A program made the translations under genes and the position numbers. Positions 1 to 7,077 of a stretch of DNA of 15,507 nt are shown piece after piece; the first letter of the stretch is position 1; every line of letters begins with the position of its first letter. Under the pieces are notes generated by a model. That model saw nothing but the letters and a program-made list of their open reading frames with translations, was not told the DNA's origin and ran no database searches. Origin of the DNA: MB1-2 sp046566065 (GTDB taxonomy: Bacteria; Actinomycetota; CADDZG01; WHSQ01); the NCBI GenBank assembly GCA_046566065.1, contig JBKHXK010000045.1:1-15507 (forward strand), written 5' to 3'.

Positions 1-1
1 C

Positions 2-52
2 GGTATCCCGGAGCTGCTCGACCGGATCGTCAGGCTGAAGGCCGAGGTCTAG
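2..52 (+). CDS. C-terminal end of an unidentified protein (partial)
   Basis: Frame 2 is open from the left edge and reads GIPELLDRIVRLKAEV before a TAG stop at 50-52. Only 16 residues are inside the window and they look like a terminal amphipathic helix. Nothing here identifies a family, so no function is given. Its stop codon interlocks with the stop of the oppositely oriented transketolase gene: the palindrome CTAG at 49-52 supplies both TAGs. The tight convergent arrangement supports a real gene end, but an accidental open frame this short cannot be excluded. Confidence 0.4.
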   Translation, partial: GIPELLDRIVRLKAEV

Positions 53-1008
53 TCCTTCAGCACCCTTCGAGCAGCGTCCAGGATCGCGTCCGGCGTTAGC
101 CCGTACTGAACCAGAAGCTCATCCGGCTTGCCGGAGGTCGCGTAGGTGTCACCGAGGTCGACGAACGCCATCCGCACCGGTCGACGTTCCGCAACGACCA
201 TCGAGACGATCGAACCGAGACCTCCGTAAGCTAGATGCTCCTCGGCGACGACTATCCCCTTCGTCTCGTTCGCTGCGCTTTCGATCGCGGCGGAGTCGAT
301 CGGCTTGACAGTGTGCATGTCGAGCACGCGGGCTTCGATGCCCTCCTCCTTCAAGCCCTCGGCCGCATCCAGAGCCATCGCCACCATGATCCCGTTAGCG
401 ATGATCGTGACGTCGTCTCCCTCCCGCAGGGTGTTGGCCTTCCCGAGCTGGAAAGCGGAGCCCTCGTCGTAGAGCACCGGGACCTTCGGCCGGCCACAGC
501 GGAGGAACGTGGGACCTTCCCGTTCGAGCATCGCCTTCGTGGCGGCTCGGGCACTGGTGCCGTCGGCCGGCACTATGACCGTGAATCCCGGCAAGGCGCA
601 GGCAAGAGCGATGTCCTCGATCGCCATCTGGGAGGGGCCGTCCTCACCGATCGAGATGCCCGCGTGACTGCCGACCAGCTTCACGTTGAGGTTCGGGAAC
701 GCAACGGACATCCGGATCTGGTCGAAGGCGTTCGACATGAGGAACGTCGAGAACGAGGCCGCCACCGGGATCTTGCCTGCCGCCGCGAGCCCGGCCGCGA
801 TCCCAACCAGGTTGGATTCCGCGATCCCAGCATTGAAGAAACGCTCGGGGTATTTCTCGAGGAAGCCGTTCGTGAACGTCGAGTTGTTGACGTCTCCATC
901 GACGACCACTATCCGCTCGTCGGATCCGGCCTCGGCCAAGGCCTCCCCGAACGCCTCACGCGTGGCGGCGCCTTCTGGTAGATCGATCCTGGACAACCCG
1001 AAACTCAT
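49..1008 (-). CDS. Transketolase, C-terminal subunit (split transketolase)
   Basis: This 319-residue protein carries the pyrimidine-binding and C-terminal domains of a transketolase whose halves are separate genes. Together they would move two-carbon ketol units between sugar phosphates in the non-oxidative pentose phosphate pathway, in the cytoplasm. Visible marks are the pyrimidine-domain segment NAGIAESNLVGIAAGLA (59-75) with the Glu expected to activate the thiamine ring (E64), and the substrate-site block SHAGISIGEDGPSQ (114-127). From about 195 the regulatory/C-terminal domain begins, including DMHTVKPID (230-238) and EEHLAYGGLG (256-265). The length suits a split-type C subunit; a fused enzyme is about 650-700 residues. 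The ATG overlaps the TGA of the N-terminal subunit gene as ATGA (1005-1008), so translation is probably coupled. Alternative: a related 1-deoxyxylulose-5-phosphate synthase half, judged less likely because the partner gene has transketolase rather than DXS features. Confidence 0.92.
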   Translation of the reverse strand: MSFGLSRIDLPEGAATREAFGEALAEAGSDERIVVVDGDVNNSTFTNGFLEKYPERFFNAGIAESNLVGIAAGLAAAGKIPVAASFSTFLMSNAFDQIRMSVAFPNLNVKLVGSHAGISIGEDGPSQMAIEDIALACALPGFTVIVPADGTSARAATKAMLEREGPTFLRCGRPKVPVLYDEGSAFQLGKANTLREGDDVTIIANGIMVAMALDAAEGLKEEGIEARVLDMHTVKPIDSAAIESAANETKGIVVAEEHLAYGGLGSIVSMVVAERRPVRMAFVDLGDTYATSGKPDELLVQYGLTPDAILDAARRVLKD

Positions 1009-1847
1009 GAACCGGCTCCGATCTCTTCGAGTGCTTTGCTCTCTTCTTCAGGTGGGATGGGCTTCCCGTGCCAGCCGCCCTGCTTGGCCTCCAGCAGGGC
1101 GACCCCCTTGCCCTTGATCGTGCGAGCGATGATCGCTTGAGGCTTCCCTTCGATGCCGCGGGCCCACTCCAACGCACCGATGACGTCTTCGAACGAATGT
1201 CCGTCGATCGAGCGGGTCTCGAACCCGAATGCCTTGAACTTGTCCTCCAAGGGATCCAGCGGCTGCACCTTGTCGACCGCGTCGGTCTGCTGGTAGCCGT
1301 TGCGATCGACGATCAGCGTGAAGTTGTCGAGCTCCGCGTTGCCTGCGTACATCGCGGCCTCCCAGACCTGACCCTCTTCGCTCTCACCGTCTCCCACGAG
1401 CACGTACACGCGAGAGTCGCGCCCGTCGAGACGGGCAGCGAGTGCATGTCCGATGCCTATCGACGCGCCCTGGCCCAGCGATCCCGTAGAGGCCTCGATG
1501 CCGGGAAGACGGCACATGTTCGGGTGGCCTTCGAGCGGCGAGCCCATCTTCCGCAGGTCGGTCAGCTGCTCGGTGGGGAAGTAACCGGCCTCGGCGAGCA
1601 AGGCGTACAGGCCGGGGGCCGCGTGGCCCTTCGACAGGATGAAGACGTCGCGGTTCGGGTCGTTCGGGTGCTCGGGGTCGTATCGCAAGAAGCCGCCGAA
1701 GTAGAGCGCGGTGCCGATCTCGACCATCGACAGCGAGCTCGAAGGGTGGCCCGAGCCGGCGGCCGTGGTTGCTCGAACGATGTGCTTCCGGATGCGCCGG
1801 GCTCTCTCTTCTAGCTGCGTGATGTCTTCGCGGTGCGCCTCCGGCAT
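1005..1847 (-). CDS. Transketolase, N-terminal subunit (split transketolase)
   Basis: This 280-residue protein is the thiamine-diphosphate (PP) domain of a split transketolase and should work only as a complex with the downstream C-terminal subunit. Markers in order are GSGHPSSSLS (31-40), containing the GHP of the active site, LSKGHAAPGLYALL (71-84), GSLGQGASIGIGHA (122-135), and the cofactor motif GDGESEEGQVWEAA (152-165) followed by DRNGYQ (181-186), which together hold Mg2+ and the diphosphate. KGKGV near 246 is also usual for the family. The ATG at 1847 is preceded on its strand by AGGGAGG about 5 bases away, a strong Shine-Dalgarno that fixes the start. It is divergent from hisS across a 96-base gap. 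Split transketolases are well known from Thermotogae, clostridia and archaea; whether a fused copy also exists in this genome cannot be seen. Confidence 0.93.
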   Translation of the reverse strand: MPEAHREDITQLEERARRIRKHIVRATTAAGSGHPSSSLSMVEIGTALYFGGFLRYDPEHPNDPNRDVFILSKGHAAPGLYALLAEAGYFPTEQLTDLRKMGSPLEGHPNMCRLPGIEASTGSLGQGASIGIGHALAARLDGRDSRVYVLVGDGESEEGQVWEAAMYAGNAELDNFTLIVDRNGYQQTDAVDKVQPLDPLEDKFKAFGFETRSIDGHSFEDVIGALEWARGIEGKPQAIIARTIKGKGVALLEAKQGGWHGKPIPPEEESKALEEIGAGS

Positions 1848-1943
1848 CGAGCCTCCCTGTTCCGTCGAGTGATCTCGCTCAATCCAACCACAGGGCTTTT
1901 CCCCCTCTGGGCGGCCCGGACCAGGCTTCTAGGATGGCTCGCT
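1848..1943. promoter_or_regulatory. Divergent intergenic region between split transketolase and hisS
   Basis: These 96 bases must hold the promoters for the transketolase pair (leftward) and for hisS (rightward). The left end holds the transketolase Shine-Dalgarno. The right end holds a TAGGAT box at 1930-1935. No convincing -35 box, T-box leader or terminator was seen. Confidence 0.55.
1930..1935 (+). promoter_or_regulatory. Probable -10 box (TAGGAT) for a leaderless hisS transcript
   Basis: TAGGAT matches the actinobacterial TAnnnT -10 pattern, with exactly 8 bases between it and the hisS ATG at 1944. That places the transcription start at or next to the ATG. No -35 consensus is apparent, which is common in actinobacterial promoters. 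The AGGA inside the box could alternatively act as a weak Shine-Dalgarno (9 bases from the ATG), so the two readings compete. Confidence 0.45.
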
Positions 1944-3203
1944 ATGACCGAAGAGAAGGCACTAGCGGCCCCCAAGGGAACCCGGGACCTGCTTCCCCCC
2001 GAGTCGTGGGCCTGGCAGGAGGTCCTGCGCGTGGCGTCGGACACGTTCGCAGCGGCCGGGTACGCACCGATCGAGACTCCGATCTTCGAGCACACCGAGG
2101 TGTTCGAACGGGGCGTCGGCGAAGCGACCGAAGTGGTGGGCAAGCAGATGTACACGTTCCTCGACCGAGGAGGGCGCTCGCTCACGCTGCGGCCCGAGGG
2201 GACGGCGCCCGTCATGCGGGCGGTCCTGGAGCACAACCTGCACCGGGGATCGCTGCCGATCAAGGTGTCTTACGCGGGCCCCATGTTCCGCCAGGAGCGA
2301 CCTCAGAAGGGGCGCTACCGCCAGTTCTTCCAGGTGGGGATCGAGGCGATCGGCTCGGACGATCCGAGGGTCGATGCCGAGGTGATCGAGGTGGGGACCC
2401 GCTTCTATGCCGCCGCTGGGGTCGAGACCAGCCTGCAACTGAACTCGATCGGTCACCTCGATCCGTCCTGTCGCCTGGGATACATGAAGGTCCTGGTCGA
2501 GTTCCTGCATGCGAACGAGGCCGCCCTGGCTCCTGAGGACCGCGAGCGGATAGGGATCAACCCGTTGCGGACCTTCGATTCCAAGGAGACGAAGACGGTC
2601 GAGGTGATGCGGGAGGCGCCGATCATCACCGACCATCTGTGCGCCTCGTGCACGGAGCATTTCGAGGCGGTGAAGGGCCTGCTTACCGACGTCGGTGTCG
2701 GTTTCGAGCTTCGGCCGAGCCTGGTCCGGGGTCTCGATTACTACACGCGCACCGCCTTCGAGTTCGTGGCCGGAGGCTTGGGCTCTCAAGACGCCGTCGG
2801 CGGAGGAGGGCGTTACGACGGACTCTCCGAGTCTCTCGGAGGACCGCCGCTGCCCGGCATAGGCATCGCCCCGGGGATCGATCGGATCTTGCTTGCGCGG
2901 GGGGAGCGCGAGCGCTCGGCGGGTGCGGTGCAGGTCTACGTCGTCACGCTCGGCGAGGCCGCGCAGCGCGAGGCCTTCAAGCTTGTCTCGCGGCTCCGTC
3001 GCGCCGGCATCGGAGCGGACCAGGACGTGATGGGCCGCAGCATGAAGGGTCAGATGAAGGACGCGTCCCGGTCGGGAGCGCGTTGGGCGGCCATCCTCGG
3101 TGAGGAAGAGCTCGCAACCAACAAGGTGATGTTGAAGGACCTCGCATCGTCCGAGCAGGAGACGATCGCGCTGGACGAACTGGAAACGAGGATCGCCCGA
3201 TGA
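1944..3203 (+). CDS. hisS: Histidyl-tRNA synthetase
   Basis: This class II aminoacyl-tRNA synthetase charges tRNA-His with histidine. The start at 1944 gives MTEEKALAAPKGTRDLLPPE, with KGTRDLLP where HisRS proteins normally begin, and 419 residues, the normal bacterial size. An in-frame GTG at 1833 would add 37 residues unlike the family and would lie inside the divergent transketolase gene, so it was not used. Motif 2 is FRQERPQKGRYRQFFQ (115-130). The histidine-binding signature RGLDYYTRT is at 262-270, GGGGRYDGL at 286-294 and motif 3 GIGIAPGIDRILLA at 305-318. The C-terminal anticodon-binding domain runs from about 328 to the end. A CxxC pair (C233, C236) sits in the insertion domain. The TGA overlaps the aspS start, so the two synthetases are almost certainly co-transcribed, the usual arrangement in actinobacteria and Firmicutes. 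Confidence 0.97.
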   Translation: MTEEKALAAPKGTRDLLPPESWAWQEVLRVASDTFAAAGYAPIETPIFEHTEVFERGVGEATEVVGKQMYTFLDRGGRSLTLRPEGTAPVMRAVLEHNLHRGSLPIKVSYAGPMFRQERPQKGRYRQFFQVGIEAIGSDDPRVDAEVIEVGTRFYAAAGVETSLQLNSIGHLDPSCRLGYMKVLVEFLHANEAALAPEDRERIGINPLRTFDSKETKTVEVMREAPIITDHLCASCTEHFEAVKGLLTDVGVGFELRPSLVRGLDYYTRTAFEFVAGGLGSQDAVGGGGRYDGLSESLGGPPLPGIGIAPGIDRILLARGERERSAGAVQVYVVTLGEAAQREAFKLVSRLRRAGIGADQDVMGRSMKGQMKDASRSGARWAAILGEEELATNKVMLKDLASSEQETIALDELETRIAR

Positions 3204-5005
3204 TGCGCTCACACAGGTGCGGCGAGCTGCGCGCCGATCACGCGAACGAGACCGTGCAGTTGTGCGGTTGGGTGCACACCCGCCGGGACCACGGGGGCGT
3301 CACGTTCATCGACCTGCGCGACACGAGCGGTCTCGTGCAGATCGTGTTCAACCCCGAGACCTCCCAGCAGGCTCACGACGTGGCCCAGGAGCTGCGAGGC
3401 GAGTTCTGCGTGCGGATCGAGGGCCAGGTCCGCCCTCGGAAGGAAGGCACCGTCAACCCGAATCTGGGAACGGGAGAGATCGAGGTGGCCGCCTCGTCCG
3501 TCGAGATCTTCTCGCGGGCCGAGACGCCGCCCTTCCAGATCGATTCGCATCAAGAGGTAGACGAGATCCTGCGTCTCAAGCACCGTTACCTGGACCTCCG
3601 ACGCGAGGAGATGCAGGACAACCTCAAGCTCCGTCACGCGATCGTGTCCGCGATACGTCGCTTCTTCGACGCGGAGGGGTTCCTCGAGATCGAGACCCCG
3701 ATGTTGACGCGCTCGACGCCCGAGGGAGCGCGGGACTACCTCGTCCCTTCCCGCCTCCACGCGGGCACCTTCTACGCTCTGCCCCAGTCCCCGCAACTTT
3801 TCAAGCAGTTGTTCATGGTGTCGGGGCTCGATCGCTACTACCAGATAGTCAAGTGCTTCCGAGACGAGGACCTGCGAGCGGATCGCCAGCCCGAGTTCAC
3901 GCAACTCGATCTCGAGATGAGCTTCGTGGACGTCGAGGACGTCCTAGAGGTCACCGAGCGGATGTTCAAGTACGTGTGGAAGGAAGCGATGGGCGTTGAG
4001 CTGCCCGACTTCGCACGACTGACGTACGAGGAGTCGTTGGCGCGCTTCGGCACGGACAAACCCGATCTGCGCTTCGGGATGGAGCTTGGCGACCTGTCCG
4101 GCGTCTTCGCGGCCACGGAGGTGAAGGTGTTCCGCTCCGTTCTCGACGCCGGCGGTGCGATCAAGTCGATAACGGTTCCGGGACAGGGGGCTCTCGGTCG
4201 CAAGGATCTGGACGCCCTGGTGGACGACGCCAAGGCCTTGGGCGCGGGCGGCCTTGTCTGGATCGGGGTCGAGGAGGACGCGCTTCGTTCGCCTCTCGAC
4301 AAGTTCTTCTCGGACGACGAGCGAGAGTCTCTGCGCAAGGGGGCCGAGGCGAACGCGGGCGACCTGGTGCTGATCGTCGCCGACAAGCGCGTCTCCGTCG
4401 TGAACAAGGTGCTCGCAGCCCTGCGGGGCCGGTTGGCAGAGCGGTTCGGGCTCATCCCCAAGCTGGATCGCTCCGACCCGGGGGCCTGGAAGTTCGCCTG
4501 GATCGTGGACTTCCCGTGGTTCGAGTACAACGACGAGGAAGACCGCTGGGACTTCATCCACCATCCCTTCACCGGGATCGTCGGGGATACGGCCAAGTAC
4601 CTGGAGACCGAGCCCGGAAAAGTCATCTCGAAGGCCTACGACATCACGCTCAACGGTTGGGAGCTCGCCAGCGGGAGCATCCGGATCCACGACCGCGAGA
4701 TGCAGCAGCGCGTCTTCAGGGCTTTGGGCATCTCGGACTCCGACGCCCAGGAGAAGTTCTCCTTCTTATTGGACGCCTTCAAGTACGGGCCTCCTCCTCA
4801 CGGGGGCATCGCTCCGGGCATCGACCGGATCGTCGCCCTGGCGGCGGGCGAGACCAACATCCGCGAGGTGATCGCGTTCCCCAAGACGCAGACGGCCTTC
4901 GACCCACTCACCGGAGCGCCATCAGTGGTGGACGAAGCTCAGCTCAAAGTGCTGAACCTGCGGTCGACCGCTCCGCCTCGTCCCGGAACAACTGCAGAGA
5001 GCTAG
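3200..5005 (+). CDS. aspS: Aspartyl-tRNA synthetase, bacterial type, probably non-discriminating (Asp/Asn)
   Basis: This 601-residue class II synthetase has an N-terminal OB-fold anticodon-binding domain (about 1-105), a catalytic core, and the inserted GAD domain (about 285-420) that marks bacterial AspRS. Motif 1 lies around FLEIETPML (161-169). Motif 2 is FRDEDLRADRQPEFTQLD (220-237) and motif 3 GIAPGIDRIVAL (536-547). Two ATGs lie in tandem at 3200 and 3203. The first gives MMRSH, as in Pseudomonas AspRS, and overlaps the hisS TGA; either would work. Anticodon-domain positions 31 and 83 are His and Gly (RRDHGG and KEGTVNPN). In the family this pairing goes with enzymes that also charge tRNA-Asn with Asp for later amidation, whereas E. 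coli, a discriminating enzyme, has Leu at position 31. The final 62 bases are antisense to the convergent AHSA1 gene, and the last dozen residues (STAPPRPGTTAES) look like a non-conserved tail. Confidence 0.96.
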   Translation: MMRSHRCGELRADHANETVQLCGWVHTRRDHGGVTFIDLRDTSGLVQIVFNPETSQQAHDVAQELRGEFCVRIEGQVRPRKEGTVNPNLGTGEIEVAASSVEIFSRAETPPFQIDSHQEVDEILRLKHRYLDLRREEMQDNLKLRHAIVSAIRRFFDAEGFLEIETPMLTRSTPEGARDYLVPSRLHAGTFYALPQSPQLFKQLFMVSGLDRYYQIVKCFRDEDLRADRQPEFTQLDLEMSFVDVEDVLEVTERMFKYVWKEAMGVELPDFARLTYEESLARFGTDKPDLRFGMELGDLSGVFAATEVKVFRSVLDAGGAIKSITVPGQGALGRKDLDALVDDAKALGAGGLVWIGVEEDALRSPLDKFFSDDERESLRKGAEANAGDLVLIVADKRVSVVNKVLAALRGRLAERFGLIPKLDRSDPGAWKFAWIVDFPWFEYNDEEDRWDFIHHPFTGIVGDTAKYLETEPGKVISKAYDITLNGWELASGSIRIHDREMQQRVFRALGISDSDAQEKFSFLLDAFKYGPPPHGGIAPGIDRIVALAAGETNIREVIAFPKTQTAFDPLTGAPSVVDEAQLKVLNLRSTAPPRPGTTAES

Positions 5006-5411
5006 GCCAGCCGGACTCGTACTGCGCCCGTTTCTCCGCGGCGTGGCTCCCTCGTTTCTCCCAGCCGCGATGCTTCAGCTCGACGAACGTGCCGGCCGCG
5101 GTGGGGGAGAACGTGACCTCGACCTCTGTGGACTCCTCCGGGTCGAGCCCTGGGTGCCAGGTGACGACGAAGCGCTGCGGTGGCTCCCACGCGACGACCA
5201 GGCCCCAGGTGTGGAGAGTGCCGTCGAGCCACTCCTCGTAGAAGCGACCGCCCTCGTGGGTCTCCAGGATCACGTTCCTCACCTGCTCTTTGCCGACCGA
5301 GTGGGTAGCCGCCGGCCACCACGTCCCGACGCCGTCGGTGAACGTGGCGAAGGCGTGCTCGATCGGCGTGGCGACCTCTATCGAGCAGATCACCGGCGGG
5401 AGGGAGGTCAT
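4944..5411 (-). CDS. SRPBCC / AHSA1-family protein (Hsp90-ATPase-activator-like fold), partner of ArsR regulator
   Basis: This 155-residue cytoplasmic protein has the helix-grip SRPBCC fold of the AHSA1 group. Recognisable segments are IEVATPIEHAFATFTD (11-26), the WW pair (31-32) typical of the group, EGGRFYEEW (53-61), WEPPQRFVVTW (75-85), VEVTFSPTAAGTFVELKHRGW (within 97-117) and YESGW (131-135). The fold forms a cavity for hydrophobic ligands; the ligand of this member is unknown, and bacterial members with short genes like this are not proven Hsp90 co-chaperones. The start ATG overlaps the ArsR stop as ATGA (5408-5411), so the two are translated together, a very common pairing in bacteria. 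The 3' end runs 62 bases into the end of aspS on the other strand, leaving no room for a terminator between them. Confidence 0.88.
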   Translation of the reverse strand: MTSLPPVICSIEVATPIEHAFATFTDGVGTWWPAATHSVGKEQVRNVILETHEGGRFYEEWLDGTLHTWGLVVAWEPPQRFVVTWHPGLDPEESTEVEVTFSPTAAGTFVELKHRGWEKRGSHAAEKRAQYESGWPSSLQLFRDEAERSTAGSAL

Positions 5412-5713
5412 GGCGATGCTCCTTTCTCTACACGGTCTTTGAAACCCGTCAGCACGTCCGTCCAGAAGCTCTCGACGTAGTCGCGCAACTCCTCCAGGCC
5501 GGCGGGCTCGATCTCGTACAGCCGCTGGCGGCCGACCTTCTCGTGGCGAACCAGCCCGGCGTCGGCCAGAACCTTCAGATGCTGAGAGACCGCCGGCCGG
5601 CTCACGGGGAGCCCCGAGGCGAGCGCGGACACGGGCTTGGGCCCGGTGCGGAGGCTCTCGAGGACCGCTCGCCGCGTGGGGTCGCCTAGGGCATCCAAGA
5701 GACCAGAGGACAT
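5408..5713 (-). CDS. ArsR-family winged-helix transcriptional repressor
   Basis: This 101-residue one-domain repressor begins with LLDALGDPTRRAVLESL (5-21), the usual N-terminal block of the ArsR family. The helix-turn-helix follows, with recognition helix SRPAVSQHLKVLADAGLV (38-55), then a wing (HEKVGRQRLYEIEP, 57-70). There is no cysteine anywhere, so it lacks the alpha3 metal site of ArsR/SmtB sensors; it is more like the non-metal regulators that sit beside SRPBCC proteins. A perfect inverted repeat covers its start codon, which suggests direct autorepression of the two-gene unit. The ATG at 5713 has no Shine-Dalgarno and lies within the operator, so the message is probably leaderless. 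A small-molecule or redox cue can only be guessed. Confidence 0.93.
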   Translation of the reverse strand: MSSGLLDALGDPTRRAVLESLRTGPKPVSALASGLPVSRPAVSQHLKVLADAGLVRHEKVGRQRLYEIEPAGLEELRDYVESFWTDVLTGFKDRVEKGASP

Positions 5714-5735
5714 AGGTAAGTGATAACTTACCTAT
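5712..5735. promoter_or_regulatory. ArsR operator: perfect 10-bp inverted repeat overlapping the arsR-type start codon
   Basis: ATAGGTAAGT at 5712-5721 and ACTTACCTAT at 5726-5735 are exact reverse complements separated by GATA. Two bases of the regulator's ATG (5711-5713, minus strand) are inside the left arm. The symmetry, 24-base span and placement fit an ArsR dimer site that blocks the repressor's own promoter. It ends only 13 bases before the rarA Shine-Dalgarno, so binding may also affect rarA. Confidence 0.8.
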
Positions 5736-5760
5736 CGGGCGGGGTCAAGAGGGTGGCAGC

Positions 5761-7068
5761 ATGGGCTTCATGGATCTGTTCGAGAACGCCCTGGCGGAAC
5801 GGTTCGATCAGTACGCGCCTCTCGCCGCCCGGATGCGACCCCGAACCCTGGACGAGGTCGTGGGCCAGAAGCACATCCTCGGCCCCCGGCGCGCTCTGCG
5901 CGCCTTGATCGAATCGGGCGATCTGTCTTCGATCGTGTTGTGGGGACCCGCCGGCTCCGGCAAGACCACGCTCGCCCACGTCATCTCCCGGGCGACCAAA
6001 GCCCACTTCGAGCCGATGTCGGCCGTCACCGCCGGGGTAGCGGATGTTCGCAAGGCGATCGCGGCCGCCAAGGACAGGCTCGGACAACAGGGGGAGCGCA
6101 CCGTGCTCTTCCTCGACGAGATCCATCGTTTCAACAAGTCACAACAGGACGCGCTGCTACCGGCGGTCGAGAACGGCTGGATCGTGCTGGTCGGGGCGAC
6201 CACCGAGAATCCGTCGTTCGAGGTCAATTCCCCGCTGATGTCCCGGAGCCTCCTCTTCAGGCTCGAGGCGCTCGAGGAAGAAGACGTCATGGAACTGCTG
6301 CAGCGAGCTCTGAACGATGCCGAGCGGGGGCTGGGGAAGTCGAAGGTCGCAGCTGAGCCGCAGGCCCTGGAGCACATCGCAGCGGGAACCGGAGGAGATG
6401 CGCGCGCCGCGCTGAACGCCCTCGAGGCCGCGGCGCTCATCGCGGGGAGCGACGGCAGCATCGACGTAGCGGCGGCGCGTGAAGCCCTGCAGCGGCGGGC
6501 TCTGCCGTACGACAAGAAGGGGGACTGGCACTACGACGTCATCTCGGCCTTCATCAAATCGATGCGCGGGTCGGATCCCGATGCCGCCGTCTACTGGATG
6601 GCCCGGATGCTGGACGCGGGCGAGGACCCTCGGTTCATCGCACGCAGGATGGTCATCTTCGCGAGCGAAGACGTGGGCAACGCCGATCCCACGGCGCTCC
6701 AGGTCGCGGTGGCGGCGCACCACGCGCTCGAGTTCGTGGGCTTGCCGGAGGCGAAGCTCAACCTGGCGCAGTCCGCCATCTACCTGGCACTGGCGCCGAA
6801 GTCGAACGCCAGCGCTCTGGCCATCTGGCGCCTGGAGGATGAGGTGAGGTCCAGCGGCCCCCTGCCGGTGCCTACTCACCTTCGCGACTCCCACTCGCCC
6901 GCGTCCCGTTCGCTGGGGGCCGGGCAGGGTTACGAGTACCCGCACTCGCACGGCGGCTACGTCGAACAGCAGTACCTGCCCGATGCGCTCGCCAACAATC
7001 GCTACTTCGAAGCGATCAGAGGGCGCGAGGCCGAGCTGGCATCCAAGCCTGACGCTGAGGGCGGGTAG
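5761..7068 (+). CDS. rarA: Replication-associated recombination protein A (AAA+ ATPase, RarA/MgsA/WRNIP1 family)
   Basis: This 435-residue AAA+ ATPase, related to clamp-loader subunits, acts at stalled replication forks and single-stranded DNA gaps. The N-terminal box RPRTLDEVVGQKHILGP (26-42) is typical. Walker A is GPAGSGKTT (62-70), Walker B VLFLDEIHRFNKSQQD (115-130, DE at 119-120), and sensor 1 is GATTENPSF (145-153). GTGGDARAALNALE (209-222) is the sensor 2 region. The C-terminal tetramerisation part contains HYDVISAFIKSMRGSDPDAA (257-276), ASEDVGNADP (301-310) and YEYPHSHGGYVEQQYLP (391-407), all family hallmarks. There is no N-terminal zinc finger as in eukaryotic WRNIP1. The ATG at 5761 was chosen over the one at 5770 because GAGGGTGG (5749-5756) is correctly spaced only for the first. 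It is divergent from the ArsR unit, so its promoter must be in or near the operator region. Confidence 0.96.
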   Translation: MGFMDLFENALAERFDQYAPLAARMRPRTLDEVVGQKHILGPRRALRALIESGDLSSIVLWGPAGSGKTTLAHVISRATKAHFEPMSAVTAGVADVRKAIAAAKDRLGQQGERTVLFLDEIHRFNKSQQDALLPAVENGWIVLVGATTENPSFEVNSPLMSRSLLFRLEALEEEDVMELLQRALNDAERGLGKSKVAAEPQALEHIAAGTGGDARAALNALEAAALIAGSDGSIDVAAAREALQRRALPYDKKGDWHYDVISAFIKSMRGSDPDAAVYWMARMLDAGEDPRFIARRMVIFASEDVGNADPTALQVAVAAHHALEFVGLPEAKLNLAQSAIYLALAPKSNASALAIWRLEDEVRSSGPLPVPTHLRDSHSPASRSLGAGQGYEYPHSHGGYVEQQYLPDALANNRYFEAIRGREAELASKPDAEGG

Positions 7069-7077
7069 GGTCGTCGC

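Noticed and set aside
1833..1943. GTG start giving hisS a 37-residue extension
   Set aside because: The extension is unlike HisRS N-termini and would overlap the divergent transketolase gene; the ATG at 1944 gives the normal family start.
1962..3212. Long open frame (over 400 codons) on the minus strand opposite hisS
   Set aside because: It is the mirror of a strongly conserved gene in GC-rich DNA. The product is Arg/His/Leu-rich with no domain, and it has no ribosome site.
4944..5713. ArsR/AHSA1 cassette as a mobile element
   Set aside because: No transposase, integrase, terminal repeats or target duplications were seen, and its base composition matches the neighbours; only its orientation is unusual.
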